Of a stretch of 64,000 nucleotides of DNA, positions 35,436 through 44,068 are shown piece after piece; position 1 is the stretch's first letter, and each line of letters opens with the position of its first letter. Made by a program: the position numbers and the translations under genes. A model generated the notes under the pieces. The model was not told the DNA's origin and ran no database searches. It was given only the letters and a program-made list of their open reading frames with translations. This stretch comes from Oceanobacillus_B kapialis. GTDB taxonomy: Bacteria; Bacillota; Bacilli; Bacillales; Amphibacillaceae. Location of the stretch: NCBI RefSeq assembly GCF_042685265.1, contig NZ_JBHUMX010000013.1, one strand, 5' to 3'.

Positions 35436-37718
35436 ATGGCTAGAAAAAGAAAAAAGCGAAAAGGTACATTAAAAAAACAGTTAAAATATGAATTACTGGG
35501 TCTATTATTTATATTCCTGGCAATTCTCGGTAGCGGAGCGAGCGCTATTAGCGACGGAGCGATCCCTGGAGGGTTGGAGCATGTATTTCGTTTCTTTTTT
35601 GGAATTTGGTATTTTGTGGCCTCGATTCTGTTGCTTACTACTGGTGTACTGCTTGTTGTAAAAAGAAAATATCCGGATTTTACAAATAAAAAACTAGTCG
35701 GTTTTTATATTGTTTTTGCTGGCGTACTTTTACTCACACATATCCAAGCATATGAACAAGTTGTTCAAAGTGGGACTGTCTCCATCATGGCGTCTTCTTG
35801 GGATAACTTTATCTCCAGTTTAAATGGAGAGGCAAGTAACGCCATGCTCGGCGGAGGAATGGTCGCAGCCTTACTATTTACGTTTTGTTATTATTTATTT
35901 TCGCTAGTCGGTGCGAAAATTGTTTCTGTATTTTCCATCCTGGTTGGTATAATTTTTATGACAGAATACTCGATTGGAGACCTATTTTCTAAGTTAGGGA
36001 AGAAGCTTTTGCAAGTAATCAATAAATACAAAGAAAAAGCAACGGATCATAAGGCAGGGAAACGAAAACGTAAACAGAAAAAAGTAAAAGATGAGCCGGA
36101 TGTGGAGGGAGAACCCGAACCAGCACTCGCATCTTATGAGGATGAACCAGTTATACAAGATTTCGCAGATGTCACGTACACGGCCTCAGAGTTTACAAAA
36201 CAAGACACTTCCCAAAAAGAAGAAGTACAAGAAACAAAATCGGATGATAGTGTTGACGATTTAATCGAAAATATGCCAATGACAGAACCGGAAAATCACG
36301 AGTACATTTTACCATCTCCACAGCTGTTAGCAGAGCCTGCAAAAAACTCTCAGCAGCAGGAAAAATCACAAATTCAGGCAACTGTTAGAAAGCTAGAAAA
36401 GACATTTCATAGTTTCGGAGTGAAAGCAAGGGTGACGAAAGTGCATGTCGGGCCTGCTGTAACGAAATATGAAGTGTACCCTGAAGCTGGTGTGAAAGTT
36501 AGTAAAATTGTTGGCTTACATGACGATCTAGCCCTAGCTCTTGCAGCAAAAGATATCCGCATCGAAGCGCCTATTCCTGGTAAATCTGCAGTAGGGATTG
36601 AGGTGCCAAATCAGGAAATTGCGATGGTAAGCTTAAGGGAGGTACTTGATAAGACGTTACAAAATAATACTTCAAAATTACTGTTTGCACTTGGAAGAGA
36701 TATTTCTGGTGAGGCAGTAGTAGCCGAGCTCAATAAGATGCCACATATGTTAATTGCTGGTGCAACAGGTAGCGGAAAAAGTGTATGTGTAAATGGGATT
36801 ATTACGACTATCTTAATGCGCACGAAACCTCATGAGGTTAAAATGATGATGATCGATCCTAAAAAGGTTGAGTTAAATGTATATAACGGTATTCCGCATT
36901 TATTGGCACCTGTTGTAACAGATCCGAAAAAAGCTTCAAAGGCTTTGCAAAAAGTAGTTTCTGAGATGGAACGGCGATATGAACTGTTCTCTGATACGGG
37001 AACTAGAAATATTGAAGGCTATAATGAATATATTAGGAAGTATAATCAGACAACTGAAGATAAACAGCCAAATCTGCCTTATATTGTCGTACTGGTGGAC
37101 GAGCTGGCAGATTTAATGATGGTGGCCTCAAATGACGTAGAGGATGCCATTACGCGTTTAGCTCAAATGGCTCGTGCTGCAGGTATCCATTTAATTATTG
37201 CAACACAGCGGCCTTCCGTGGATGTTATAACAGGAGTTATTAAAGCAAATATACCTTCCAGGATTGCTTTTAGTGTATCCTCCCAGACGGATTCAAGAAC
37301 AATTCTTGATTCAGGAGGTGCTGAGAAGTTGCTAGGAAGAGGAGATATGCTGTTTCTTCCAGTCGGTGCCTCGAAACCTACACGGGTTCAAGGAGCCTTT
37401 CTGTCAGATGAAGAAGTTGAAAGAATTGTAGATCATTGTATTGACCAACAAAAAGCTTCCTATCAGGAAGAGATGATTCCAGATGAGACAAGTGACGTTC
37501 AAGAAGAAGTAAATGACGATTTGTATGATGAAGCAGTTCAACTAATCGTAGAGATGCAAAGTGCTAGTGTTTCCATGTTGCAACGTAGATTCAGAATCGG
37601 CTACACGAGGGCAGCAAGGTTGATTGATGCCATGGAAGATAGAGGAATTGTTGGTCCTTACGAAGGAAGTAAGCCACGTACAGTACTCGTTACACAATCA
37701 GAGGAAAAATCTTCTTAA
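35436..37718 (+). CDS. spoIIIE: DNA translocase SpoIIIE (FtsK family)
   Basis: A 760-residue membrane-anchored DNA pump that moves the chromosome into the forespore. Four membrane helices (residues 15-175), an acidic Lys/Glu linker (190-300), the ATPase with Walker A GATGSGKS near 442 and Walker B VVLVDELADLMM, and a C-terminal gamma winged-helix (QRRFRIGYTRAARLIDAME) that reads chromosome polarity. Placement after tepA-ylzJ matches spoIIIE; an FtsK-like sftA paralogue would lie elsewhere. Confidence 0.96.
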   Translation: MARKRKKRKGTLKKQLKYELLGLLFIFLAILGSGASAISDGAIPGGLEHVFRFFFGIWYFVASILLLTTGVLLVVKRKYPDFTNKKLVGFYIVFAGVLLLTHIQAYEQVVQSGTVSIMASSWDNFISSLNGEASNAMLGGGMVAALLFTFCYYLFSLVGAKIVSVFSILVGIIFMTEYSIGDLFSKLGKKLLQVINKYKEKATDHKAGKRKRKQKKVKDEPDVEGEPEPALASYEDEPVIQDFADVTYTASEFTKQDTSQKEEVQETKSDDSVDDLIENMPMTEPENHEYILPSPQLLAEPAKNSQQQEKSQIQATVRKLEKTFHSFGVKARVTKVHVGPAVTKYEVYPEAGVKVSKIVGLHDDLALALAAKDIRIEAPIPGKSAVGIEVPNQEIAMVSLREVLDKTLQNNTSKLLFALGRDISGEAVVAELNKMPHMLIAGATGSGKSVCVNGIITTILMRTKPHEVKMMMIDPKKVELNVYNGIPHLLAPVVTDPKKASKALQKVVSEMERRYELFSDTGTRNIEGYNEYIRKYNQTTEDKQPNLPYIVVLVDELADLMMVASNDVEDAITRLAQMARAAGIHLIIATQRPSVDVITGVIKANIPSRIAFSVSSQTDSRTILDSGGAEKLLGRGDMLFLPVGASKPTRVQGAFLSDEEVERIVDHCIDQQKASYQEEMIPDETSDVQEEVNDDLYDEAVQLIVEMQSASVSMLQRRFRIGYTRAARLIDAMEDRGIVGPYEGSKPRTVLVTQSEEKSS

Positions 37719-37742
37719 ATGAACTAAATGACTATGTTGGGA

Positions 37743-37780
37743 AAAGATAGTAGAAATCAAACGTTTCTGCTATCTTTTTT
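37743..37780 (+). terminator. Terminator after spoIIIE
   Basis: Stem AAAGATAGTAGAAA/TTTCTGCTATCTTT (one G-U) followed by a T run. Confidence 0.9.
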
Positions 37781-38083
37781 AATTTGCTTTAAATAATAAA
37801 GTATAGGTGTATATGAAAAATTTGTTCTTTCTTTTGGTACAAAGTAAAAACGAAAACCAAAATAGAAAACGTTTTCAATTATCGAATGGTATTGTATGAT
37901 GTCTATAGTTAATTTGTGAAAAAAACGTCGAATAATTAGCAAAAAAATTAAGAAATATGTCCTATAACTATTTATTTATTGTCTTTTTAATGGTATGATT
38001 TATCTCGAATTAAAAAGAGATACGTCAAACGTCAGAGGTCCGATCTCTTAAACTACATATCCCCAATGATTGGAGGGATCTCG
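37781..38083 (+). promoter_or_regulatory. Regulatory region upstream of the GntR regulator gene
   Basis: About 300 gene-free bases holding the cre-promoter unit at 37864-37900, a second promoter-like TTTATT-17-TATGAT (37971-37999), and just before the ribosome site an inverted repeat AAGAGAT/ATCTCTT (about 38017-38050) enclosing ACGTCAAACGTCAGAGGTCC. The latter is a possible site for the regulator itself; that is inference. Confidence 0.5.
37864..37900 (+). promoter_or_regulatory. Promoter with overlapping cre (CcpA) site
   Basis: AGAAAACGTTTTCA (37864-37877) matches the cre consensus TGAAAACGTTTTCA in 13 of 14 positions. Its right half is the -35 TTTTCA of a promoter with 17-base spacing to TATGAT (37895-37900). 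The arrangement predicts CcpA repression of transcription towards the GntR gene. Confidence 0.62.
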
Positions 38084-38809
38084 ATGTCTATTAAACTCGA
38101 CGCAAGACATTTATATCTTCAAGTAATAGACGAGATAAAACGAGATATTGAAAGCGGTAAATATAAAGAAAAACAAAAGCTCCCATCTGAATTTCAATTA
38201 TCCAAACTCCTCGGTGTATCAAGAGCTACATTACGAGAAGCATTGCGGATACTAGAAGAGGATAATGTGGTGACGCGAAGGCACGGGGTTGGAACTTTTG
38301 TTAATCAAAAGCCAATTTTTTCTTCCGGTATTGAACAATTAAATAGTGTAACAGATATGATTGAAAATTCTGGTAAAAAAGCCGCTTCCCAATACTTAAC
38401 GACAGAATTTTTAGAAGCGACTGATGAAGAAAAGAGCAAGTTTGCACCTACCCAAATACATAATCTCGCCAAAATTGAGCGCGTAAGAACAGCTGACAAC
38501 AAACCAGTTGTGTTTTGTATAGATAAAATTCCGGAATACTTGGTCCCACTAGAGCGAGTGCACGAAGAAGATTCCCTGTTTCAATTACTAGAGGAATATA
38601 CGAATAAACGGGTGGCATATGCTGTGACGTATATTGAACCTGTGAGTTATCATGAAAGAATTTATAGTATTCTTAACTGTGAGCCAGAGCAATCTCTCCT
38701 ATTATTAAAACAAATGCATTATACAGAGGAAGATGAGCCTGTGCTTTATTCAGCAAATTATTTTCGCTCTGATGTGTTTAGTTTCCATGTACTGCGAAAA
38801 CGAATGTGA
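38084..38809 (+). CDS. ymfC: GntR/HutC family regulator YmfC
   Basis: A 241-residue transcription factor with an N-terminal winged helix (LPSEFQLSKLLGVSRATLREAL, RRHGVGTFV) and a C-terminal UTRA-like ligand domain. I choose the ATG at 38084, six bases after GGAGGG; the ATG at 38066 precedes that site. In this genome the BMP lipoprotein and nucleoside ABC genes follow directly, so it is the likely local regulator of purine nucleoside uptake. The ligand is not known from sequence. Confidence 0.9.
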   Translation: MSIKLDARHLYLQVIDEIKRDIESGKYKEKQKLPSEFQLSKLLGVSRATLREALRILEEDNVVTRRHGVGTFVNQKPIFSSGIEQLNSVTDMIENSGKKAASQYLTTEFLEATDEEKSKFAPTQIHNLAKIERVRTADNKPVVFCIDKIPEYLVPLERVHEEDSLFQLLEEYTNKRVAYAVTYIEPVSYHERIYSILNCEPEQSLLLLKQMHYTEEDEPVLYSANYFRSDVFSFHVLRKRM

Positions 38810-38902
38810 TGTTAATGATCTAGCATTTTAGGAGGTGGTGCAAAACTAGTAAACTCTATAGGCGTTAAATTCAAAATATTTCTAGAAAAATAGGGGGTTT
38901 CA

Positions 38903-40009
38903 ATGTTGAAAAATCGTAAGTTTATTTGGTTGTTTGCATTAATCATAAGTCTTGGTCTTGTATTAGCAGCATGTGGTGGCGGTGAAGAAACTTCTGGAGG
39001 AGAAAGTAACGGAGAAGGTTCCTCGGACGAAGGTTCTGCAGATTATACTGTCGCGATGGTTACAGATGAAGGTGGCGTTGACGATAAGTCTTTTAACCAA
39101 TCTGCATGGGAAGGTCTAAAAGCATGGGGCGACGAGCATAGCCTTTCAAAAGGCGCCGGATTTGACTATGCACAGTCTGAAGACGAATCTGATTATCTTC
39201 CAAACATGACTAGACTTGTACGTAATGACTATGATCTAGTTTTCGGTATCGGATTTTTACTTGAAGATGCCATTAAAGAAATTTCAGAACAAAATCCAGA
39301 TAACGACTTTGCCATCGTTGATACGGTAGTTGAAGCACCAAATGTAGCAAGTATTACGTTTGCTGAGCATGAAGGTTCTTTCCTTACCGGAGTAGCGGCA
39401 GCAATGAAAACCAATACAGATAAGCTAGGATTTGTTGGTGGTGTGGATTCTGAATTGATTAATAAGTTTGAAGCTGGATTTGTTGCAGGTGCAAAATCTG
39501 TAAACCCTGATATCGAAGTGGACATCCAGTATGTAGGTAACTTCAGTTCTGCTGCAGATGGAAAATTAATCGCAACACGTATGTATAATGATGGTGCTGA
39601 TATTATCTATCATTCTGCGGGTGCTGCTGGTAATGGTGTATTTGCTCAAGCTAAAGATTTAAAACAAAAAGATCCAGATAGAGAGATCTATGTGATCGGG
39701 GTTGACCGTGACCAATATGAAGAAGGAGCTATTGGTGACCATAATGTAACCCTTACTTCTATGGTGAAACGTGTGGATACTGCTGTTCAAGAAGTAAGTA
39801 ATCTAGGACTAAATGGTGAATTCCCTGGTGGAGAGGTACTTGTATTTGGACTACAAGATGAAGGAATTGGAATTGCCGATACAAATACAGAAGCTTACAC
39901 AGAAGAAATTGCTTCAGCTGTTCAAGAGTGGAGAGACAAAATTACTAATGGTGATGTAAAGGTCCCTCAAACTCGTGATGAGCTAAAAGCATTTGAAGAA
40001 GAATTATAA
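38903..40009 (+). CDS. BMP family nucleoside-binding lipoprotein
   Basis: A 368-residue substrate-binding lipoprotein of the basic membrane protein family (PnrA/NupN-like), which binds purine nucleosides. Signal peptide residues 1-23 with lipobox LAAC and lipid-bearing Cys24, then a 20-residue Gly/Ser/Glu linker, then the binding domain with MVTDEGGVDDKSFNQSAWEG and IYHSAGAAGNGVF. Strong terminator after it limits read-through to the ABC genes, giving the usual excess of binding protein. Confidence 0.94.
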   Translation: MLKNRKFIWLFALIISLGLVLAACGGGEETSGGESNGEGSSDEGSADYTVAMVTDEGGVDDKSFNQSAWEGLKAWGDEHSLSKGAGFDYAQSEDESDYLPNMTRLVRNDYDLVFGIGFLLEDAIKEISEQNPDNDFAIVDTVVEAPNVASITFAEHEGSFLTGVAAAMKTNTDKLGFVGGVDSELINKFEAGFVAGAKSVNPDIEVDIQYVGNFSSAADGKLIATRMYNDGADIIYHSAGAAGNGVFAQAKDLKQKDPDREIYVIGVDRDQYEEGAIGDHNVTLTSMVKRVDTAVQEVSNLGLNGEFPGGEVLVFGLQDEGIGIADTNTEAYTEEIASAVQEWRDKITNGDVKVPQTRDELKAFEEEL

Positions 40010-40023
40010 GATCTTAACAAAGG

Positions 40024-40050
40024 AAAAAGGCTGTTCAACAGCCTTTTTTC
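40024..40050 (+). terminator. Terminator after the BMP gene
   Basis: AAAAAGGCTGT/ACAGCCTTTTT stem with a short loop and seven T. Confidence 0.92.
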
Positions 40051-40162
40051 AAAATTTTAAATCGCAAAATTGTTAAAAAAGAATAGTTCATCGCTCACGG
40101 CCGCTTTTCATTCTATCGGTGGACGAGTAGACCATAAATCATCATTATATTTCATTTACTAG

Positions 40163-40216
40163 GAAGATCTTCAACTGAAGGGTACCAAAATCTGCTCCCT
40201 TGAGTTGGCGATCTTC
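40163..40216 (+). other. Long hairpin upstream of the nucleoside ABC genes
   Basis: Two 20-base arms beginning GAAGATC and ending GATCTTC pair at 17 of 20 positions around a 14-base loop. Followed only by ATTTTCC, so it is a poor terminator. It lies between the BMP terminator and the ATPase gene; roles as RNA processing site or attenuator are possible. Confidence 0.55.
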
Positions 40217-40273
40217 ATTTTCCGTGTGGTGATTTTATTCAGACTATTCTGCTCATAAAGGAGGTTGAAGGTA

Positions 40274-41812
40274 GTGGATTATGTAGTTGAAATGCTTCAT
40301 ATAAGAAAAGAATTCCCAGGGATCATAGCAAATGATGACATCACTATTCAGCTAAAAAAAGGTGAAATTCATGCATTGCTAGGAGAGAATGGTGCAGGTA
40401 AATCAACATTAATGAATGTACTTTTTGGCCTCTACCAGCCTGAAAAAGGGGAAATCAAGGTTAAAGGGAAAAAGGTAAATATGACTGATCCTAATGTCGC
40501 AAATGATTATGGCATTGGAATGGTTCATCAGCATTTCATGTTAGTAGAGCCATTTACAGTTACGCAGAACATTATTTTAGGTGCTGAGCCTACTTCAATG
40601 GGGAAAATTGATCTACGTAAAGCTGAAAAAGAAGTACAGGAGCTTTCTAACAAATATGGTCTCAAAGTAGACGCCCGCGCGAAAATCCAAGATATTTCAG
40701 TGGGAATGCAACAAAGAGTGGAAATCTTGAAAACGTTATATCGAGGTGCGGAGGTTCTAATTTTTGATGAGCCTACTGCAGTACTTACCCCTCAGGAAAT
40801 TACTGAGCTTATGCAAATCATGGAATCCCTCATTGCAGAAGGTAAATCAATTATATTAATTACACATAAGCTTAAAGAAATTATGCAAGTATGTGATCGA
40901 TGTACCGTAATTCGAAAAGGAAAAGGGATAGGGACTGTAAATGTAGAAAATACGTCTGTTGATGAGCTTGCATCTTTAATGGTTGGAAGAGATGTTTCTT
41001 TTAAAACAAAAAAATCACCTGCTCACCCAAAGGAAACTGTCTTGAAAATAGAGAACTTGCATGTGAAGGATTCAAGAAAAGTTGAAATGGTGAAGGGTTT
41101 AGATTTGGAAGTGCGAGCTGGTGAAATTGTTGGAATTGCTGGCGTTGATGGCAACGGACAAAGTGAACTAATTGAAGCCATTACAGGTTTAAAAAAATCA
41201 CAAAAAGGTTCCATTACTCTAAATGACAAGAACATTACCAATCTATCACCACGAAAAGTTACGGAGAATGGTGTTGGACATATACCACAGGACAGACATA
41301 AATTTGGATTAGTACTTGATTTTCCAATTGGTGAAAATATTGTACTGCAGACGTATTACCAAAAGCCATATTCCAAATACAAGGTACTGAACTACCAAGA
41401 AATTTATGCAAAGGCTGAAAAATTAATAAAGGAATATGACGTGCGGACACCAAGTGTGTATACCAAAGCCCGTGCTTTGTCCGGCGGAAACCAGCAAAAA
41501 GCCATCATTAGCCGGGAAGTAGACCGTTCACCTGATCTGTTGATTGCTGCCCAACCAACGCGTGGACTCGATGTAGGAGCAATTGAATTTATTCATCAAA
41601 AACTAATTGAAGAAAGGGATAAAGGCAGAGCAATTCTACTTGTCTCTTTTGAGTTAGATGAAATTCTTGATGTAAGTGATCGTATCGCTGTTATATTTGA
41701 CGGGAAAATCGTAGCGGATGTAAAACCGGAAAACACAAATGAACAGAAGCTTGGATTGTTAATGGCCGGAAGTGCAGAAGAAAAGGTAGGTGTTACAGAT
41801 GACCTCGAATAA
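40274..41812 (+). CDS. nupO: Nucleoside ABC transporter, double ATPase subunit
   Basis: A 512-residue protein with two ABC domains. First: Walker A GENGAGKST, signature SVGMQQRVEIL, Walker B VLIFDEPTAVL. Second: degenerate Walker A GVDGNGQSE, signature LSGGNQQKAII and LLIAAQPTRGLDV, as in the sugar/nucleoside class. GTG start at 40274, nine bases after AAAGGAGG, gives the MDYVVEMLHI start of B. subtilis NupO-like proteins. Symbol by similarity to NupO. Overlaps the next gene by 14 bases. Confidence 0.92.
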   Translation: MDYVVEMLHIRKEFPGIIANDDITIQLKKGEIHALLGENGAGKSTLMNVLFGLYQPEKGEIKVKGKKVNMTDPNVANDYGIGMVHQHFMLVEPFTVTQNIILGAEPTSMGKIDLRKAEKEVQELSNKYGLKVDARAKIQDISVGMQQRVEILKTLYRGAEVLIFDEPTAVLTPQEITELMQIMESLIAEGKSIILITHKLKEIMQVCDRCTVIRKGKGIGTVNVENTSVDELASLMVGRDVSFKTKKSPAHPKETVLKIENLHVKDSRKVEMVKGLDLEVRAGEIVGIAGVDGNGQSELIEAITGLKKSQKGSITLNDKNITNLSPRKVTENGVGHIPQDRHKFGLVLDFPIGENIVLQTYYQKPYSKYKVLNYQEIYAKAEKLIKEYDVRTPSVYTKARALSGGNQQKAIISREVDRSPDLLIAAQPTRGLDVGAIEFIHQKLIEERDKGRAILLVSFELDEILDVSDRIAVIFDGKIVADVKPENTNEQKLGLLMAGSAEEKVGVTDDLE

Positions 41813-42845
41813 AATGTTTAACTTATTGGTTCCGATAATATCGGTCATAATAGGTCTCCTTTCTGGTGCAATTATCATGCTAGCCTTTGGTTACAATCCA
41901 ATTGAAGGGTATGCTGCATTATGGGAAGGTGCCTTTGGGGACATGTATTTTGTCGGGGAAACGATTCGCCAGGTAACACCGTACATCCTTACCGGTTTAG
42001 CAGTAGCGTTTGCGTTTAGAACTGGATTATTTAATATTGGGGCAGAGGGGCAAGTAATAGTTGGTTGGCTGGCCGCAATATGGGTCGGCATCTCCTTTGA
42101 CGCACCTATGTACATACATCTTCCATTAGCTGTTATCGTAGCAGCATTGGCTGGTGCCATTTGGGGATTTATTCCCGGCCTTTTAAAAGCTCGACTTGGG
42201 GTGCATGAAGTTATTGTTACCATTATGCTTAACTATGTTGCATTATACAGCTCAAATGCGTTAATTCGTTCCGTTCTATCAGACAATCAAGATAAAACAG
42301 AAAAAATTGCTGCTACAGCTTCTCTTTCATCGGAATGGCTGCAAAATTTAACTTTCTTTTCCAGAATGCACTATGGAATATTAATTGCTGTATTCGCAGC
42401 TGTTTTAATGTGGTTCATAATTGAACGTACTTCTATCGGATATGAGTTAAAATCAGTAGGTTTTAACCAGCATGCTTCAAAATACGCCGGAATGAATGTA
42501 TCGCGTAACATCATTTTAGCAATGGTCATTTCTGGTGCATTTGCCGGGCTTGCCGGTGCAATGGAAGGGTTAGGAACATATGGAAATATGTCCGTTAGCT
42601 CAGGCTTTACCAATCTTGGCTTTGATGGAATAGCGGTTGCTTTATTAGGAGCGAATACTGCAATTGGGGTTATTTTAGCAGCATTTCTTTTCGGGGCTTT
42701 AAAGGTAGGAGCATTAAACATGCCAACAGAAGCCGGTGTACCAAATGAACTTGTTGATATTATTATTGCGCTAATTATTTTCTTTGTGGCATCGAGCTAT
42801 ATTATTCGCTGGGTATTGCTTCGTTTTAAAAAGGGGGAGAAATAG
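41799..42845 (+). CDS. nupP: Nucleoside ABC transporter permease 1
   Basis: A 348-residue membrane protein with eight or so helices, of the BPD_transp_2 family. RTGLFNIGAEGQVIVGWL and the GLAGAMEGLGTYG region are family signatures. Start at the ATG at 41799, eight bases after AGGTAGG, overlapping the ATPase end. Pairs with the next permease. Confidence 0.92.
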   Translation: MTSNKMFNLLVPIISVIIGLLSGAIIMLAFGYNPIEGYAALWEGAFGDMYFVGETIRQVTPYILTGLAVAFAFRTGLFNIGAEGQVIVGWLAAIWVGISFDAPMYIHLPLAVIVAALAGAIWGFIPGLLKARLGVHEVIVTIMLNYVALYSSNALIRSVLSDNQDKTEKIAATASLSSEWLQNLTFFSRMHYGILIAVFAAVLMWFIIERTSIGYELKSVGFNQHASKYAGMNVSRNIILAMVISGAFAGLAGAMEGLGTYGNMSVSSGFTNLGFDGIAVALLGANTAIGVILAAFLFGALKVGALNMPTEAGVPNELVDIIIALIIFFVASSYIIRWVLLRFKKGEK

Positions 42846-43805
42846 ATGGGGTTTATTGAGTTATTAGCACAGGTTATTCCGCCAGCACTCTTCTTCTCTG
42901 CGCCACTTATTTTTACAGCGCTAGGCGGAGTGTTTAGTGAAAGGTCTGGTGTCGTAAATATCGGCCTCGAAGGACTCATGGTGATGGGAGCTTTTGTTGG
43001 GATTGTGTTTAATTTAACCTTCGCAGATGTTTTAGGCCCCTGGACTCCGTGGGTATCTATCCTTGTTGCGATGGTCGTCTCGGCAATTTTCTCAGTTATT
43101 CATGCTGTCGCTGCTGTCTCGTTTCGAGCAGATCAAGTCGTTAGTGGCGTTGCAATTAATTTCCTGGCATTAGGGCTTGGTATTTTTCTAACAAAACAGT
43201 GGTATGGTAAGGGACAGACGGATATGGTTTCCCAGCCGTTTTATACAACAGACATTTCGTTGCTATCTGATATACCTGTCATTGGTCCGATTTTCTTTGA
43301 AGGCGTTTATGTTATTTCTTATGTTTCCATTCTTTTAGCACTTCTCTCTTGGTATATTATGTATAAAACGCCTTTTGGTTTAAGGCTCCGTGCTGTGGGT
43401 GAACATCCTATGGCAGCAGATACCAATGGAATTAGTGTAACAAAGATGCGGTATGTAGCTGTCATTATATCTGGAGCATTTGGTGGATTGGGTGGTTCTG
43501 TATTTGCCTTAACGATCGCACTCAATTTCTCACATGCTACCATTGTTGGTCAAGGATTCATGGCCTTAGCGGCAGTTATATTTGGTAAATGGCATCCATT
43601 AGGAGCAATGGGAGCGGCTCTGTTCTTTGGGTTTGCTCAAAGTTTGAGCGTAATTGGCGCGGGAATTCCATTACTGGAGGATGTACCACAAGTATTTCTC
43701 CTTATTGCGCCTTACGTGCTTACAATCCTTGCCTTAGCAGGCTTTATTGGCCGCTCTGTAGCACCCAGAGCTAATGGAGAGCCTTATATTAAAGGTAGTA
43801 GATAA
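42846..43805 (+). CDS. nupQ: Nucleoside ABC transporter permease 2
   Basis: A 319-residue BPD_transp_2 permease. ERSGVVNIGLEGLMVMGAF, AVGEHPMAADTNGISV and GGLGGSVFALT are typical. Begins directly after the previous stop (AGGGGGAG site). It ends the transporter operon before a strong terminator. Confidence 0.92.
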   Translation: MGFIELLAQVIPPALFFSAPLIFTALGGVFSERSGVVNIGLEGLMVMGAFVGIVFNLTFADVLGPWTPWVSILVAMVVSAIFSVIHAVAAVSFRADQVVSGVAINFLALGLGIFLTKQWYGKGQTDMVSQPFYTTDISLLSDIPVIGPIFFEGVYVISYVSILLALLSWYIMYKTPFGLRLRAVGEHPMAADTNGISVTKMRYVAVIISGAFGGLGGSVFALTIALNFSHATIVGQGFMALAAVIFGKWHPLGAMGAALFFGFAQSLSVIGAGIPLLEDVPQVFLLIAPYVLTILALAGFIGRSVAPRANGEPYIKGSR

Positions 43806-43811
43806 TTTCTT

Positions 43812-43850
43812 AAATCTGGCTTGCATTCAGTTGCAAGTCAGATTTTTTTT
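43812..43850 (+). terminator. Terminator after the nucleoside ABC operon
   Basis: AAATCTGGCTTGCA/TGCAAGTCAGATTT stem with one G-T pair and nine T. Confidence 0.92.
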
Positions 43851-44068
43851 ATTCCTTTAGGGCAGTATAATGAGGTGCGTATAATGTTTACTTAATAGCT
43901 ACTTTACTTTAATAATAAAAAAGAGAACAGCAATGACTTTCACTTCTTACTAAAACCATAAAATATGTGCGCTTGCTCTTATGTTATATAATGGATTACA
44001 ATTGGTAAAAATGAACAGAATACTTACGTACGAAAAAATTGTAACAAAAAGAACAGGAGGAAAACGGG

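Noticed and set aside
40050..40162. Possible purine riboswitch ahead of the nucleoside transporter
   Set aside because: The conserved purine riboswitch junction and loop sequences are not present.
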